Source of the DNA: Mesodorylaimus sp. YZB2_4
Taxonomy: Eukaryota > Nematoda > Enoplea > Dorylaimida > Dorylaimidae
Direction of reading: 5' to 3'
DNA: 64,000 nt
Assembly: GCA_030248295.1 (NCBI GenBank)
Contig: JASANH010000882.1
Coordinates: 496,001 to 560,000, forward strand
This document shows positions 12,925 to 24,521 of this stretch, piece after piece. How positions within the stretch are numbered: position 1 is the stretch's first letter; each line of letters opens with the position of its first letter. The notes beneath the pieces were generated by a model. It worked only from the letters and a program-made list of their open reading frames with translations. It was not told the DNA's origin and did no database searches. The translations under genes and the position numbers were made by a program.

Positions 12925-14075
12925 CAGATCGAATGGTTTTATGGTAGTTAAATTTGGCTAGTGGTGTTAATGACGACCCCCGCTGACGAACCATCTCCCA
13001 CTAGCTTCAGAGCAAGCATTTACACCCAGTCTTTGAGTGGTACGAGTATCCTAGCGTTATCTTGGACCAACGAAACCCTACTCAAAATCTAGCAGACACT
13101 TTTAAATTGGTTTTTCGACAAATAATCTCTGCTGTAGATTGTGCCCCCGATTTGAAACCGTTCGTGGCAGTCCTTTAGAAATGCTTTTTATACGACTGTG
13201 TTTGTGCCAAGGGTTAAATAACTCGCTATCATGCCCTATTCACAGTCCTGGAAATTCTTTAACAATGTATCTGAGAGAATCGAATTAAGAATTCGACGAG
13301 TCAGTTTGCCAATAACGCAACCCTATTTCTTATTATCTATTTTTTTATGAATCGTGGTGCGAACTCGTCGCCCAGGGTGCGAACCAGAGCTGGCAGCACA
13401 CTTGGATCGCCGGCCCCTGATTCGAACCACTTATCGCATAGCAGAAACCCGGTCTGCTCCTTAGCACGGTGAGATTGTTTACTAAACAAGATATTTATCT
13501 ACAGTATATAGAGTCAAGGCATGCTGAACAACTCAACAGTAAACGACATGCCTCAGGCATCAGGCCAAGGAAATTATTAACGGGGATAAGAGAATCTCCA
13601 TTAATCATGTATTCCCAAATTTCAAGATACAATTTACAATAGCTAGAATCTCTGGAGTTCGTCATGGTCATGGTGTTAAAATTGATCGATTCTTTTCTTT
13701 TTTCAGGTTCCATGATTTTATCGAGACCGCCAATCCTTTAAAATCACCAATGTGGGAATGCCTATCAAAATACCAACCACCAAAATGCCTGCTCTTGTTT
13801 ATTGTCGCTCACAGGATATGCTCGAAGGCCTTGTGTAGGAGCTCTTCGGGTTTCGAATTACCTGCACGTTGATCATTAGAACTGAATTGTACTTTGCGAA
13901 CATGCGCACTGATATACGTGTCCTTAGCCCGTTGGATTAAGCTTTGCCAGTTTTTTTGTGTGTCCTAGTAAATATTTTCACACCTGCATTTGTGAATGAT
14001 GGGAAAGTGAAGAGCGCTGCATGGTCAAGTTGCTCACAATCACTTTAGTCGTTCTATTGCAGGTTATTTGCAGCA
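12925..14075. other. No gene seen; SINE-2 tail fragment at the start
   Basis: 12925-13000 repeats the 3' end of SINE family 2 (CAGATCGAATGGTTTTATGGT). The rest shows no frame longer than 72 codons and no homology I recognise. The 72-codon frame at 13495-13713 lacks splice signals or domain character. Confidence 0.4.
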
Positions 14076-14693
14076 TTAACAAATTTTTCCAGGGCAGAAC
14101 ACGTGGAAAATTGCACTATGCACATATGCGTGCACTACGCAGATTTTGAAAATGTCGGGTTTTGCTATAAGTGGTTTAGGCCGACATTGCGTGGCGATCC
14201 AAGTGTTGCTGCCAGCCTTGGATCGCCCAGCCGCGTGTACGTTCCCAAAAAAAACAGATATTACAAAGTCCGAAGCTGCAAATGCTGCTGTCAGGGGCCT
14301 GAATGTTCCACAAGCCACTATTTGCAGCTGCGGCTGATTTGCGCCTGTTTCAGGCGAAGCAGTCGGGGAAATAACGTTGGACGCTATTCTTCCAATTGCG
14401 AGAGTCCAACGATGCAACTAGCATTCCTGATGGTACTTTCCCGTCGGGAGGCTGACCTTTTTTCCATCCCAACCCAAAAAACCTGTTTCTCTACTTGGGT
14501 ATGCCTTATTCGTCAGCTTGAGTATGTGGATGATCGGCACAACTTCTTGAAGACACTGCCGCATGATGTCTGTTGGTTTCGAATCGACAGATCCTGGTGC
14601 TTCAAAAACGTACGCAGTGCCCCCAGCTAGTCTGATTCGACATGTCAGTCTGTCTGTGACTGAACTGAGAAATCGTCTGTCAGCAAATGACAT
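14076..14693 (-). pseudogene. Unrecognised 206-codon frame with one in-frame stop
   Basis: Reading from 14693 to 14076 the minus strand stays open except for a single stop at 14418-14420. Composition is protein-like (segments FEAPGSVDSKPTDIM and GFLGWDGKKVSLPTG before the stop). I recognise no family. It could be a broken coding exon, a decayed transposon frame or chance. Plus-strand frames overlap the same DNA, which weakens the case. Confidence 0.2.
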
Positions 14694-15049
14694 CGAGCTC
14701 TGACTTGATGCCTTGTCGACTCGCAGTCAGGGATCAGGTCCGCCAGGTCCTAATTTTTAAAGTTTGAAAGCTTGGTCGGTCACAGTCCATAAAGGAACTT
14801 CTTGTTTTTGGGCAGGGGTGGGCTTGAGTTTTTGGCTGGGGACAGAGAGTGATTTCTTGCGTTGAAACTGGTATTTCCTGCAAATTTATTCATAGACTGG
14901 GGAGAAATTATGTCTGCGAGAGGCGAATTTTGCAGAAATTTTGCCTCCGGCCCCCACACCTCACCCCTACTCGGGCGATTGGCGCTCATCTTTCAGCTCT
15001 AAATTATAGCATATTCATGCAATTTTTTTGTTGGCCCCTAAGACCCCGT

Positions 15050-15226
15050 AGCGGGGTCGTAGCCTAGCGGGTTAAGGCGTCTGCCTCTCACGCTGGGTGC
15101 GCACTCACAGGGGAGGGTTCGACTCCCGCCTCGGTACAAAATGATTGTCAAATATGAGTTCCTCAGCCCTCGAGTGCGCTGTATAGTGCTTGGCAAGGGA
15201 TGAAATATGACATGACATGACATGAG
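15050..15226 (+). mobile_element. tRNA-derived SINE (family 1), complete copy
   Basis: Pol III A-box TAGCCTAGCGGG and B-box GGTTCGACTCCCGCC are both intact. The anticodon-arm segment GTCTGCCTCTCACGC follows the A-box. The body has CTCGAGTGCGC. The element ends in a pentanucleotide tail (ATGAC)n at 15207-15226. The head resembles tRNA-Glu most, by eye. Confidence 0.88.
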
Positions 15227-15834
15227 GTACTCTTGCGTAGTCGCCTGGACTGACGTGAGCCACTGGCGCTCTATTGGCGGGAGTATGATGACGGGACCAG
15301 CATCTCCTTGTTCGAGGAACAGGGCTTGTAAGATTGACGATAGTAAGTGCCCTGGTGAAATTAGTCCCTCGGCTGGGGTCATTTCATTTGTAGCTTGCAG
15401 CTCGAAAATGGAATGGTCGTTGAGATATGAGCAGGATACTTCTCAGGTCTCAGGCTCTTTTTGAGAAGTCCAAGAACTGAATTTGGAGGCGCAGTCAGAT
15501 TAGCTCACGACGGTTTATCATCTGCTAGATAAGTTGCTTCTAGTCTCCTGGAGATCCTTCCGAAGGTAGATGAAGATGCTAGTAGGGCACGGCACACTCA
15601 ACCGCTTAAAAATGTGTTCATCGGAAGGATAACTTTGAGAGTAAAAATGCGCCATCCGGTGCCCTGGGGAGGCCAGGAGAGACTCTTCCAATAACCTCAC
15701 AACTTCTCTCTGGAGGAAGACTTTCGAGTAAAGCCACCATGCCAAGACTGCTTTTCGTCAGGTTGCTTAGTAAAAAATAATAGCATTTACACCGAAATGT
15801 GCGTCATAGTAAAGATATAACTTCATGGAACAAA
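15227..15834. other. No gene seen
   Basis: Frames here are short (80 codons or fewer), overlap on both strands and show no domain character. Confidence 0.4.
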
Positions 15835-16010
15835 AGTGGTTTTGTTGGGTTTTAGTCAATTTTTTTAAAAATATGGGTTTTTATGTGTTGGGTTTGGATT
15901 CACTTGCGAATGGGTTGGGTTTGAATTTTAAAAAAATGGGTTTGGGTTGGGTTTTAATTTGGGTCTGTCTTCAAAATTTTCGGATTGGGTTTGGGTCGAA
16001 CTGTGAACCC
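15835..16010 (+). repeat. Degenerate GGGTTT-type G/T-rich tract
   Basis: Units such as TTGGGTTTG, ATGGGTTT and TTGGGTTGGGTTTT recur irregularly over about 175 bases, with cytosine almost absent on the plus strand. It is telomere-like in composition but not a regular array. Confidence 0.6.
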
Positions 16011-18962
16011 ATTGTCGGACCTGGCGTTAAATACTCGTACGGACAGAGATTGGCCAACTTCTCCAAGCGCACTGTTCCAGATAACCCAGGCCAAGACATG
16101 GTAGAACTTGCTACGATTTCCTGTCCTGAAACCATAATATTGATCTGAGAAAGGCCAAGCGCGGAATGTCCGACAGTGGTTTGAAGATGCCGAGGCTTAC
16201 CTTGCACGCAACTGAAACACATTTTTCTGAGGGTTATCTTTTGCAAACGCCAGGTTTTTTCGAAAAACAGGCAAACTGGTGACACCTGTCGACGAGATTT
16301 CGGCAGTGCCCTGGTCAGCATGATGTTGCTTCTTTGTGTGTTATATACAGCAGAAGGCTGTAGCTTGACAAACTACACATGTATCGAAAAACCGACCACA
16401 ACACAACCGACGATGATGAACTCTGATCGAATGACTTCATGATAATAGCAGCGTTGTCAGATGCGAAAAATGAATTCCACTGCTGAAATCCACTACCAGC
16501 CAATACACATCTTTCCAAAATCCACTACAACAGTCACTAAAAATTTTCATCGCAACAGAGCGATAATGCAACATTTTTGGTCTGCCCTGCATACAAAATG
16601 GCTTTCAATCAATCAAAATTTCGAGTTTAGGTAGGCGGCTTGATAAATCGATCGACGTACGTACGTGATGCCGCCCAGCAGCCCAGCCAGCCGATACAGC
16701 CCGTAATGCCTCGCAGATATTTAGCACCCTACCTTAAAAAGTTCTGCTTTACGCGTTTCGATTCATGAAAAGGGAAGCGAGCATGCTTATTTACGGCAAA
16801 AAATTTGCCATATACGAATGGTCGGTCCTGGCAACGTGATTTTCATTTTTGCACAGAAAAGATGAAGGGACAGAAGGAAGTTTCATTTTTTAAGGCGATG
16901 TTAAACTCGGTTTTGGTCAAAAAAGAAGACAGAAACGGTGTTGTTTCAATCTTGGCTTTAAAAAAAACTAGAACTTATCTATTCTCCTAAGATCGACTAA
17001 AACCCCCAAACCTATGGGTGATCCGAATTAGGACCGAAGCGAGCCTAAGCGTAACGAGTGCGCAGTTTTTAAAAATACCCTTGCCGAGCGTGCAGCTAGC
17101 TGGGCTTCAACCAAAATTTGGAGCAGTTTTGGTCGCTGGGGATTCTGCTGAGTCAAACAAAATTTAAAAAAACATCGCTCTCTTGTTAATTTTTAGGCAA
17201 TAAGAGGAGTTTGATGTTAGGAGTTCCGGATTTGGGCACTTTACCCTAACAACTACAATTCACCGCGTGACTATTGCACATGGAAAACCACCACAGCCGC
17301 CACTACGCCACTACGGACTCCCCAAAAGTACCTCCACTAAAGTACCTACTGGAATTCCACTACGTCTGGCAACGCTGGATAATAGACCTTTTCAACGTCA
17401 GCAAAAATTTGAATTTCCGCGATTACGGTAGCTTGGCTGCTTATGACAATTTGGCACTTGGTGAGCAGATCTGTTTGTTCTATCGATCTAATTGAATTAT
17501 TGCGATCATCAAGGGCGAGTGGAATTTGAAAATTCATTTTCTAATGAGATAAAGGCAATTTTTTCTCATGCTTCCGTCGTCAATAGCTTTTGTGAAAAAT
17601 ATTGAGCTTTGTCCTCTCAGCCAAAATTTGCATAAGATCGCGCACAGCATAGATCTGCTGGATCCTTGTTTAGTTGTTCTAAGCAGCCGAAGCGGGAATT
17701 TCAAATTCGAAGCTTTTGGCGCGCGCTGAAAAGGTCCATTGAATTTAGATAATGGTGTTGATGATAACTGTCGCTGAGGCAACTTCTCCCATAGGTTTTC
17801 GAGGACACTAATTCATCACGCACGGGCAACCAGCATTCGAATAGAGGAAGAATTATCCTTTCGATATGGTATATCACTTTCAAAAAACGATATCCCACAC
17901 AAAGTCTACCTCCGACGCTGGTCAATGCTGGGTTTTATATGTCCAAATCTTTCTGTATCTGGTTAGACACGACTCCGCTTACGCCTCTGTGCTGATAGGG
18001 TGCGGTTTTTGAGCAGCACCTTTTCTCTGCTCATACACTTCAGCAGAGGAAATGTCAGAAAAAGATTTTTTCGAAAAGAAAATAAAGCAAGGCACCAATC
18101 AGGTTTTTTAACACGAAAAAGTTGAGGCACTGTAAAGCTGAGAACTGAAGTAGATACTTGCTTGTTGCGACACCCAGGATCTTACGATTGTAAATCAGGC
18201 ACCGGCAGACCCAGGGGGCCGCCATTGTTGTCCCCTGGCATGTATTTGGTGGCCTTGAGTTTTGGTTGGATTCTTACGTGCAGGGTGTCATGCACATTCA
18301 GTCACCTCTGTTCGTGTCGCAGCTAGTTTTGAGTGAGTGCGCGTTTCCTTCGTTTTCTGTGGTCAGCAAGCGTTGGGATGTTTCTAAGTTATGGGACTTG
18401 AAGGCTTTAGGTATCAGGGATCGTGTGAAGGACGCAGGGGATGAGAAGAATTTAGCTCAGCTCAAACTCCCAACGATGTTGTGACCGGCCTTGAGCTCTC
18501 TTTCCGTTCCTACATACGTAGTCTCCTCGGGACACAACATATCACAAAGAGAACAGGTTTGAGACAAAGATCTTATCGCCCTGGCATCTTCAAGGATCTG
18601 CACTTTGTCCTGTCTATCTTATCAAAGGAAAACCTGTCTCATATGTGCGCACTGGAAAGAAAAAGGCTCACGAGAAAAGCCTTCCTCGACAATTGTGTCT
18701 GTTTGCTGAAAGAATCAGTTCACACATGAGTTCGCGCAGAAGATTTACCAAAAAAAACCTAATAAAAACTTGTTTAGGTAGGATGCCCCGCTTGCCTCAA
18801 CTTACTTGCGCTAAGGTACGGGGAAACATCTTCGACCTACAGTCCTTCATACTTCATACTTTATTTATATTCAAGCACCACAGGCGCACTCAGGGAGTAT
18901 AAAACACAAAAAATACGGAGTCCAGAAGCACATTACTTAAAAAAGGTAGCTGATATAAGGCT
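16011..18962. other. No gene seen
   Basis: Frames are 107 codons or shorter, without recognised domains or matching splice partners. At 16425 a short GATCGAATGACTTCATG resembles the tail of SINE family 2. Confidence 0.4.
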
Positions 18963-19082
18963 GTTAGGCGTCTACCTCTCACGCCAGGTGCGCAGTAACG
19001 GGCGAGTGTTCACTCACGGGCTGGTAAATCATTTCTTGTAAAATGTGTCCCTTCACCCTCGAGTGCGCATAAAGGTATCGTT
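18963..19082 (+). mobile_element. tRNA-derived SINE (family 1), truncated copy
   Basis: It carries TTAGGCGTCTACCTCTCACG, CCAGGTGCGCAGTAACGGGC, the degraded B-box AGTGTTCACTCACGGG and the body CACCCTCGAGTGCGCATAA. The A-box start and the pentanucleotide tail are missing. Confidence 0.8.
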
Positions 19083-19466
19083 TCAAGTGTAACGCTAGGA
19101 GCTAGATTTTGGCCAAACTGAATTCAAAAATAGCACAAGGGGTCTGAATAAGGGCTAAAAAAATATATATATTTCCGATTTGGTCACTCGGCCAGGTGAC
19201 CAGCGCCCATCCTCTGTGATAGCAATGATCGGACTTAGAACAAGTGCGGAATGGATATAATTGCCAGGTGTGCGCGCTCGAGCGACTTTTGGCCGGCCTT
19301 TGTTTTCATATTTATCGGTATGTTTCATCGAGTCGTTGCATGCTCCCTACTCTGAAGACCATCTAATCTGGTCTAGTAATTACGGAACTGGATAACACCA
19401 AATGGCAAGTTTCAGCGCCGAGGCCTACCGTTTCGAGCCATCGGATGACAACGAGAATGAAGAAAG

Positions 19467-19502
19467 AAGTACGAACAATGAAGATCTTCATTGTTCGTAC
19501 TT
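19467..19502. repeat. Perfect 36-bp palindrome
   Basis: Both strands read identically across 18+18 bases, centred on AAGATCTT. One arm is AAGTACGAACAATGAAGA. There is no spacer. It abuts the GAGAAC/GTTCTC repeat block at 19590-19830. Confidence 0.97.
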
Positions 19503-19589
19503 GGCACGCTGACGGTCAATCTTCGTTGGCCTTCCGAGACGAGTCTTAACAATGGCTTCCCGTTGACGCATACATTTTCTCCGCCAGAA

Positions 19590-19830
19590 ACCCAGGGCCG
19601 CGGTCGCACTAGGTCCGAGAATGGTTCTAGCACCGTTCTCGATAAATTGTCCCTCGGTCGCACTACTAGTCGACAATCGTTCTCATTCTAGTGCGACTTT
19701 GCATCTCTTCTCGCGAGAATCATTCTGAAATTAATCTCGCAGTGGGGGTCCGAGTCCCTACTCCGAGATCAATTCTTACCTGAGAACAATTCTCCATTCT
19801 GGTGCGACCAGGAGATTAGTTCTCGCTCGA
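19590..19830. repeat. GAGAAT/GTTCTC and GTGCGAC interspersed repeat, copy 1
   Basis: Short words (GAGAATGGTTCT, TTCTCATTCTAGTGCGAC, GAGAACAATTCT, TCTGGTGCGACC) alternate in both orientations, giving many small inverted repeats. A related block lies at 20555-20720. Confidence 0.55.
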
Positions 19831-20554
19831 TTATCGATGCTTAGTTTTCAAATGGCGGAGCCTTTTTGACATTGTCATCATATTGCATGAAAATTCCACT
19901 CGTGTGTCTGCACCTAAGGGGAAGGTCTGGAAATACAGCAAACATAAAAGATGTTTTCGTGCAAGATATCCTTGTCCTTCGCGAGATCCCATAAATCGTT
20001 AAGTATTCCCCGCGACCACGCATATCCACTAGCACCTTCTATTACGAAAAGTTATAAGTGTCTCAATACAGCCTAAAACAGTTAGCGCTTGGCATCTGAA
20101 AAGCTACTCTTCGCAGCTTACGCAAGTTCATTGACACAGGGTAGCTGTCTTGTATACGTGCCTCCTGATTATGGTCTTACTTTCAAAGCGAAAATTGTGC
20201 AATCGCAATAACGAGAGGTCGTGCTACCAGCTAAATGGGAAGAGGAGCACCGACTACAAGAGTAAGAAGCCATGATAAGAAACACGGCTAATGCGAGAGA
20301 TAATTTGCGTGCGGAGGGGTTTCCTATCGTACCAGATAAATGACCCTGAGATTGCAACTGCAGATACCGCAAAGGCGAAGGGGCATTTCTTATCAGCTAA
20401 GACGGATTAATTATGTTTGGTAATTCTGCTCCAAGTAACATGGGTCCTTTGCATATTGAGTTATAAGATAAGTCTACAGCAGATTCAAAGTCTGATGTGA
20501 AAGTTAAGTGGATATTTTGAATATCAGCGCCAATGTGCAGACTTTTCTGCAGAG

Positions 20555-20720
20555 GAAAGACTTGAGAACAGTTCTAGATGCGACTTCGCCTGAAAAACTT
20601 GAGAGCGGTTCTGATTCTAATGCGACTTCAAGGGGAGAATGGTTCTCGAGATCGATTCTCGAGAACAATTCTAGAATCGTTCCTGAGAATGATTCGCAGT
20701 GCGACTGCGGGCCCAGTTTC
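20555..20720. repeat. GAGAAT/GTTCTC and GTGCGAC interspersed repeat, copy 2
   Basis: It shares AGAATGGTTCTCGAGAT, CGAGAACAATTCTAGAA and GTGCGACT words with 19590-19830. It is also self-complementary in short segments. Confidence 0.55.
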
Positions 20721-21965
20721 TCTGAAAATGTCATGCCTGTCTTTTACGCAATTTCAGCTAAAAGCTACTCTCAAAAGGGGACATTGGGTTCATTCCAAAT
20801 GTGAGGCGGGAGGCCGCCTACACAGGGCCATTCGCTCAAGCAAGATGCACGTATGTCCTGACAAGCTCGCTATCCCCAAAGAGGTTGGCACTGCCACGAC
20901 AAATGGCGTGTTGTTTTGCACGAGAAAGACACAGGAAGGAGGTGCATCTTCGGCCTTCCCCTCGTTCAACGTTTCACATCAGCAATGCATGAAAATAACG
21001 AGCTAGTATAAATGTAAGAGTGAACTTTCCAGCAATGGCGTCATGCGCCAGAAGTGAATGAGGTCTTTTCTGAGTCATACAGATACTGTAAATTCGGGCG
21101 GAGCTTTGGAACTTCCGGCGGAATGTGCAAGAAAAACACCACTCGTACATCCTATCAGTGCAGAGTAAATGTTCCTACTCCCACATGGAAGCATAAAAGT
21201 GACCGACGGTTCGTTTTCGGCATCACTCCTTGCTTAATACTTCGATCACAAATCCTGAGGAACTGATGGCCTTCCGCAAAGCTTGTCTAATCGTCTTGCT
21301 TGATGCTGGCGGTCGACGCAGCGGCTAATAAATATCTGTTGGAGACTGACAACCAGTAAGACCTTGTTTCTCCAATTCACTTCTCCTAACGCATCAGCAC
21401 GCGCAATGTCTCACAGAACTTTCAAGTTGAAAACATATAGTTTCAGATACTTAGGCTGGCGTAGCAAGGAAAAAGAATAATCAAATTCAATGTGCCTCGT
21501 ACGTTCAGAAGGATCACTGTTCTGAAATTATAAAATGGACCAATGGAGAAAATACTTTAAGTCCGCCCAGTAAGCAGCGCTTCCGTCAATTGCTTTTTCT
21601 CACCAGCGCAGTGCATCTTTGTCGGCTTAAAACCCGGATAGAGAAATGTGTCACCTACTGTGCTTCTGCCATATTTAGCATTTTATGTGCTGCATGCAGT
21701 GTACTATAATACGAACAAAAAGCACTTGCACTCCTTCCATCGCCCTCACCCACTGTCAGCCATGTGTTTCAGTTTTAGACCCCGTATGTATGTGTCCTTG
21801 AAACGGGTGATACAATATCCTCCATCCCATCTCAGCTACTGGAATTGCGCAAAGGTATACACCGTGGCAGTCCTGTATACAGTTTTAATGTTACTCTCTG
21901 TCACTCAAAGCCTGACATATAGCAGACCAATAATATCACGCTACGCCGCAGTTGTCTTTGCATCT
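20721..21965. other. No gene seen
   Basis: Frames up to 142 codons occur, but on overlapping strands and without recognised domains, signal peptides plus partners, or splice consistency. Confidence 0.35.
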
Positions 21966-22499
21966 TTACTGACCTGGTCGCCTCCTGTCTGGCATTCCAA
22001 TTGAGGCTGCACCGCCGTGACCTCCTGCACCCCCAGCTCCAGCTGTGTTTATGATAGACGGCCGAGGTCCAGAACTTTGATTGTTGATCGCACTTCCAGG
22101 GTTTCCATCGTTGGGAAAATTGCCACTTCCTTGAGGCTGGTTTCCAACGCTAGGTAGATTTCCCAAGCCTGGCAGTCCAGGTATGCCTAGACCTGGTGAA
22201 CCTTGCTGCCCAGTTCCAATTCCAGGAAGGTTTATACCGAGTCCAGGAATGCCACCTATTCCTGGCATGTTCCCGATACCACCCACATTTCCGGGTCCTC
22301 CAAACCCATTTCCAAAGCTGGGCAATTCCCCCAGCCCAAGGACGTTAGTGAAATCTGGAAACTGACCCATGCCAACGACCCAGCTACCAAATCTGTGTCC
22401 TTCCTTATTTTTAGAGTGCAATGAGGACTGGTTCTGGTTACCTTCACCAAATACAGCCAGGCTAAGGTTGAGAAACAGGATTATATAAGACAAAAGCAT
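21966..22499 (-). CDS. Secreted Gly/Pro-rich low-complexity protein
   Basis: A 177-residue frame starts with a classical signal peptide (MLLSYIILFLNLSLAVFG, residues 1-18). About residues 60-150 consist of irregular G-x-G-x-P repeats (PGIGGIPGLGINLPGIG and similar). It ends RRRPGQ before TAA. A CAG|GTCAGT donor overlaps the stop, so a further 3' exon cannot be excluded. A TATA box lies 76-84 bases upstream of the ATG. Such proteins are typical of cuticle, eggshell or glandular matrix in ecdysozoans. No specific family was recognised and function is not inferred beyond secretion. Confidence 0.75.
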   Translation of the reverse strand: MLLSYIILFLNLSLAVFGEGNQNQSSLHSKNKEGHRFGSWVVGMGQFPDFTNVLGLGELPSFGNGFGGPGNVGGIGNMPGIGGIPGLGINLPGIGTGQQGSPGLGIPGLPGLGNLPSVGNQPQGSGNFPNDGNPGSAINNQSSGPRPSIINTAGAGGAGGHGGAASIGMPDRRRPGQ

Positions 22500-22574
22500 C
22501 GCGTCACTTTCAGAAGCTCTGTAATATAGCTCAGGCTTAAACGATTCAAGTCATTTCCACAGAAATCGGAACCA

Positions 22575-22583
22575 GCTTTTATA
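22575..22583 (-). promoter_or_regulatory. TATA box of the Gly/Pro-rich secreted protein gene
   Basis: CCTATAAAAGC reads on the minus strand about 80 bases upstream of the ATG at 22499. This would place transcription start near 22545 with a leader of about 45 bases. Confidence 0.65.
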
Positions 22584-23060
22584 GGGGCCAAGGGGGCCAT
22601 ATTCCAGGTACTTACCGCCACGTTTCCGCGGATCCAGCTGGTGCCGACGCTAGTGGGAGGCGGATGGATTATCATAACTCAAGTATGCAGCGCAGTAAAT
22701 TTTTAAAACGGATTCCAAACTGACGGGGATGAAAAACTTCGACGTGGGAGCTGAAACTTCGCCAAAAATGCCCTGCTTGGGGAATTACGAGAGCAAAACA
22801 TTGCAAAGGCTGCATTGGCATGGCGCATGCACACTCGAGAAACAAAATAGAAACGTGGTGGTGATTAGACTATACAGATTTCTGACGAAAACTTAGGTAC
22901 AGTATGTGGAAGAACCCATCTGGTGTTTGTGTTAAACGGAACAAAATTTCGATTAGGAACAACATTACAATCTGCTACAAAGGCGTAAGTAAGTACTGAA
23001 TGGTAGCAAGGAAACTTGGGGGGGGGGGGGAAGGTCGATTAAGGTGCACTATTGGTGTTC

Positions 23061-23189
23061 GTGCTCATGTTTTGCCACATCACCAGGAGGAGCTCAGTAA
23101 ACAAGCAATGATTTACTGGACCGCGATTCGAGCACTCACTGTAATTGCGCATCTGGCGTTAGGGGCAGACGCCAAACCCATACCAGGGC
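23061..23189 (-). mobile_element. tRNA-derived SINE (family 1), minus-strand copy
   Basis: Reverse complement carries TTTGGCGTCTGCCCCTAACG, CCAGATGCGCA, the degraded B-box TGCTCGAATCGCGG and the 3' segment CTGGTGATGTGGCAAAACAT. It is abutted on the right by the MITE at about 23187. Confidence 0.75.
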
Positions 23190-23565
23190 CAGGTTTCACC
23201 AAGTTACAAGTAAAACAAGTCAAAGTTCACACGCTACAAGCTCACAACTTACAAGTCCACAAGCAACTCGCGTTTCACCGAAGTGAATAATCCACTGACA
23301 GCTCCCAGCTCCTAGAGTTACAAGATTTTTTACGGGAGCACTAGCACGACTACAAGCAGTTCGGTTTCATGTTGCCGCGTGTTTTAACTGGACGGCTCAC
23401 AGGCTCCTTGTAACCAGGCATTTCTCACACTTGCATGTCTAACTTGTGAGTTTGTTTGTGGTGAAACGCGGATACTTGCAAAATAGTCTCTTGTGGCGCT
23501 TGTAACACTTGGAAGTGCATCGGTGAAACTGGGCCCCAGGCCACGATCCTGGGTCACTCCCCTGG
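23187..23565. mobile_element. MITE with GGGCCCAGTTTCACC-type inverted ends
   Basis: The left end GGGCCAGGTTTCACC is answered at the right by GGTGAAACTGGGCCC. Subterminal words (AAGTTACAAG, CGCGTTTCACC, AACTTACAAGT) also recur in inverted orientation. No open frame of note lies inside. It is inserted at or beside the SINE copy at 23061-23189. Confidence 0.65.
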
Positions 23566-24242
23566 TGGCCCAGTCCAGCTTTAGGAATAGTACGCGTACC
23601 GCAGGTATCCTTGAAAAAACAAGATTTTGAAGATGTAGGTGTTTCATTTTTTACGATCTCCTATTCATTTTTCTACCACCCAAAAAAAGCTCCCTTAGAC
23701 AAAACTTGAAAACGTAGTAGCAGCTAAAGTCAAGCTGGGGTGCAAGTAGTCCCAAAGGCTACTTTCAGTCTCTGCCAGACTATTCTATAGGCTAGATAAT
23801 TTTTCTCTTGATGCTTCCGTCGAATCAGTGTAAAGAAAAACGTTTTCGCGCAAAGAGCGTTGAATTTTTCCAGATTCTCATCAGTTTACGCCAAGTTGCA
23901 CCAGTCTACTGTATAGCGTAAGTAAGCATACTGGAATTGAAGCCCTTGAAAATGAATGGATGAAGACTACGAGAATGATGATCACGAACGAATGGATGGG
24001 GACTCGGAGGATGCGGCCGAAGGTTTCATGGACCAGGAAAAAAATCCTGCGCCAGCAGCGAACTCGCTAGCACAGAGCTTTGATTTGAATTCGCCATTAG
24101 GTAATTGCTGCTGGAAGTATTGACCAATGACCGCGAAAAAAGCGGCGATGCTACTGTAAGTTTGAACTCGTCGTCAGTGCGGAAAACGTTTTGGCATACG
24201 TACAGTATGGTTCTTTATGGTGAACTAAATCCACTTGGGGTG

Positions 24243-24521
24243 CTAGCCTCGTTTGGCAGGAGATCCATAATCGATAGCGGACCTTATACACGTTCTATAA
24301 ACAATGCCCATAACCTCACGGTCGGTGTTTCGGCCTAATTTTCGACGCAATGACCCAAGCATCATACGGGCTTTTCTTGACATATCAGTAACATGATCAG
24401 TGAACTGCATATTTGGCGAAAATTTTATTCCGAGATATGCACAGCAGTCGGAATAAGCCAAATATTGACAATGAAGACAGATCTTCGGGGGGGGGGGGGG
24501 GCTAAATGTTATTGGATTCAT
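24243..24521 (-). pseudogene. LINE reverse transcriptase fragment
   Basis: The frame includes CAYLGIKFSPNMQFTDHV, ARMMLGSLRRKLGR and IVYRTCIRSAIDYGSP. It aligns by eye with the segment following the YADD box in the LINE at 42026-43947 (KYLGVHFTFDLSFKDH, GAFRKKFGK, VYTSCVLPKLEYGCS). The upstream catalytic part is absent. A run of 14 or more G at 24487 lies in the frame. Confidence 0.75.

Noticed and set aside
13495..13713. A 72-residue minus-strand protein
   Set aside because: No signal peptide, domain, TATA or splice context; length is within chance expectation.
14103..14630. A 175-codon plus-strand frame rich in Cys
   Set aside because: It overlaps a longer minus-strand frame, and neither has a recognised domain or splice partner; kept only as a low-confidence pseudogene on the minus strand.
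15050..15135. A functional tRNA gene
   Set aside because: A- and B-boxes are good, but the acceptor stem does not pair and the tRNA-like part continues into a conserved body and pentanucleotide tail, so it is a SINE head.
21648..22004. A 118-codon plus-strand membrane-like frame
   Set aside because: It overlaps the 3' end of the Gly/Pro-rich gene on the other strand and lacks splice or promoter support.
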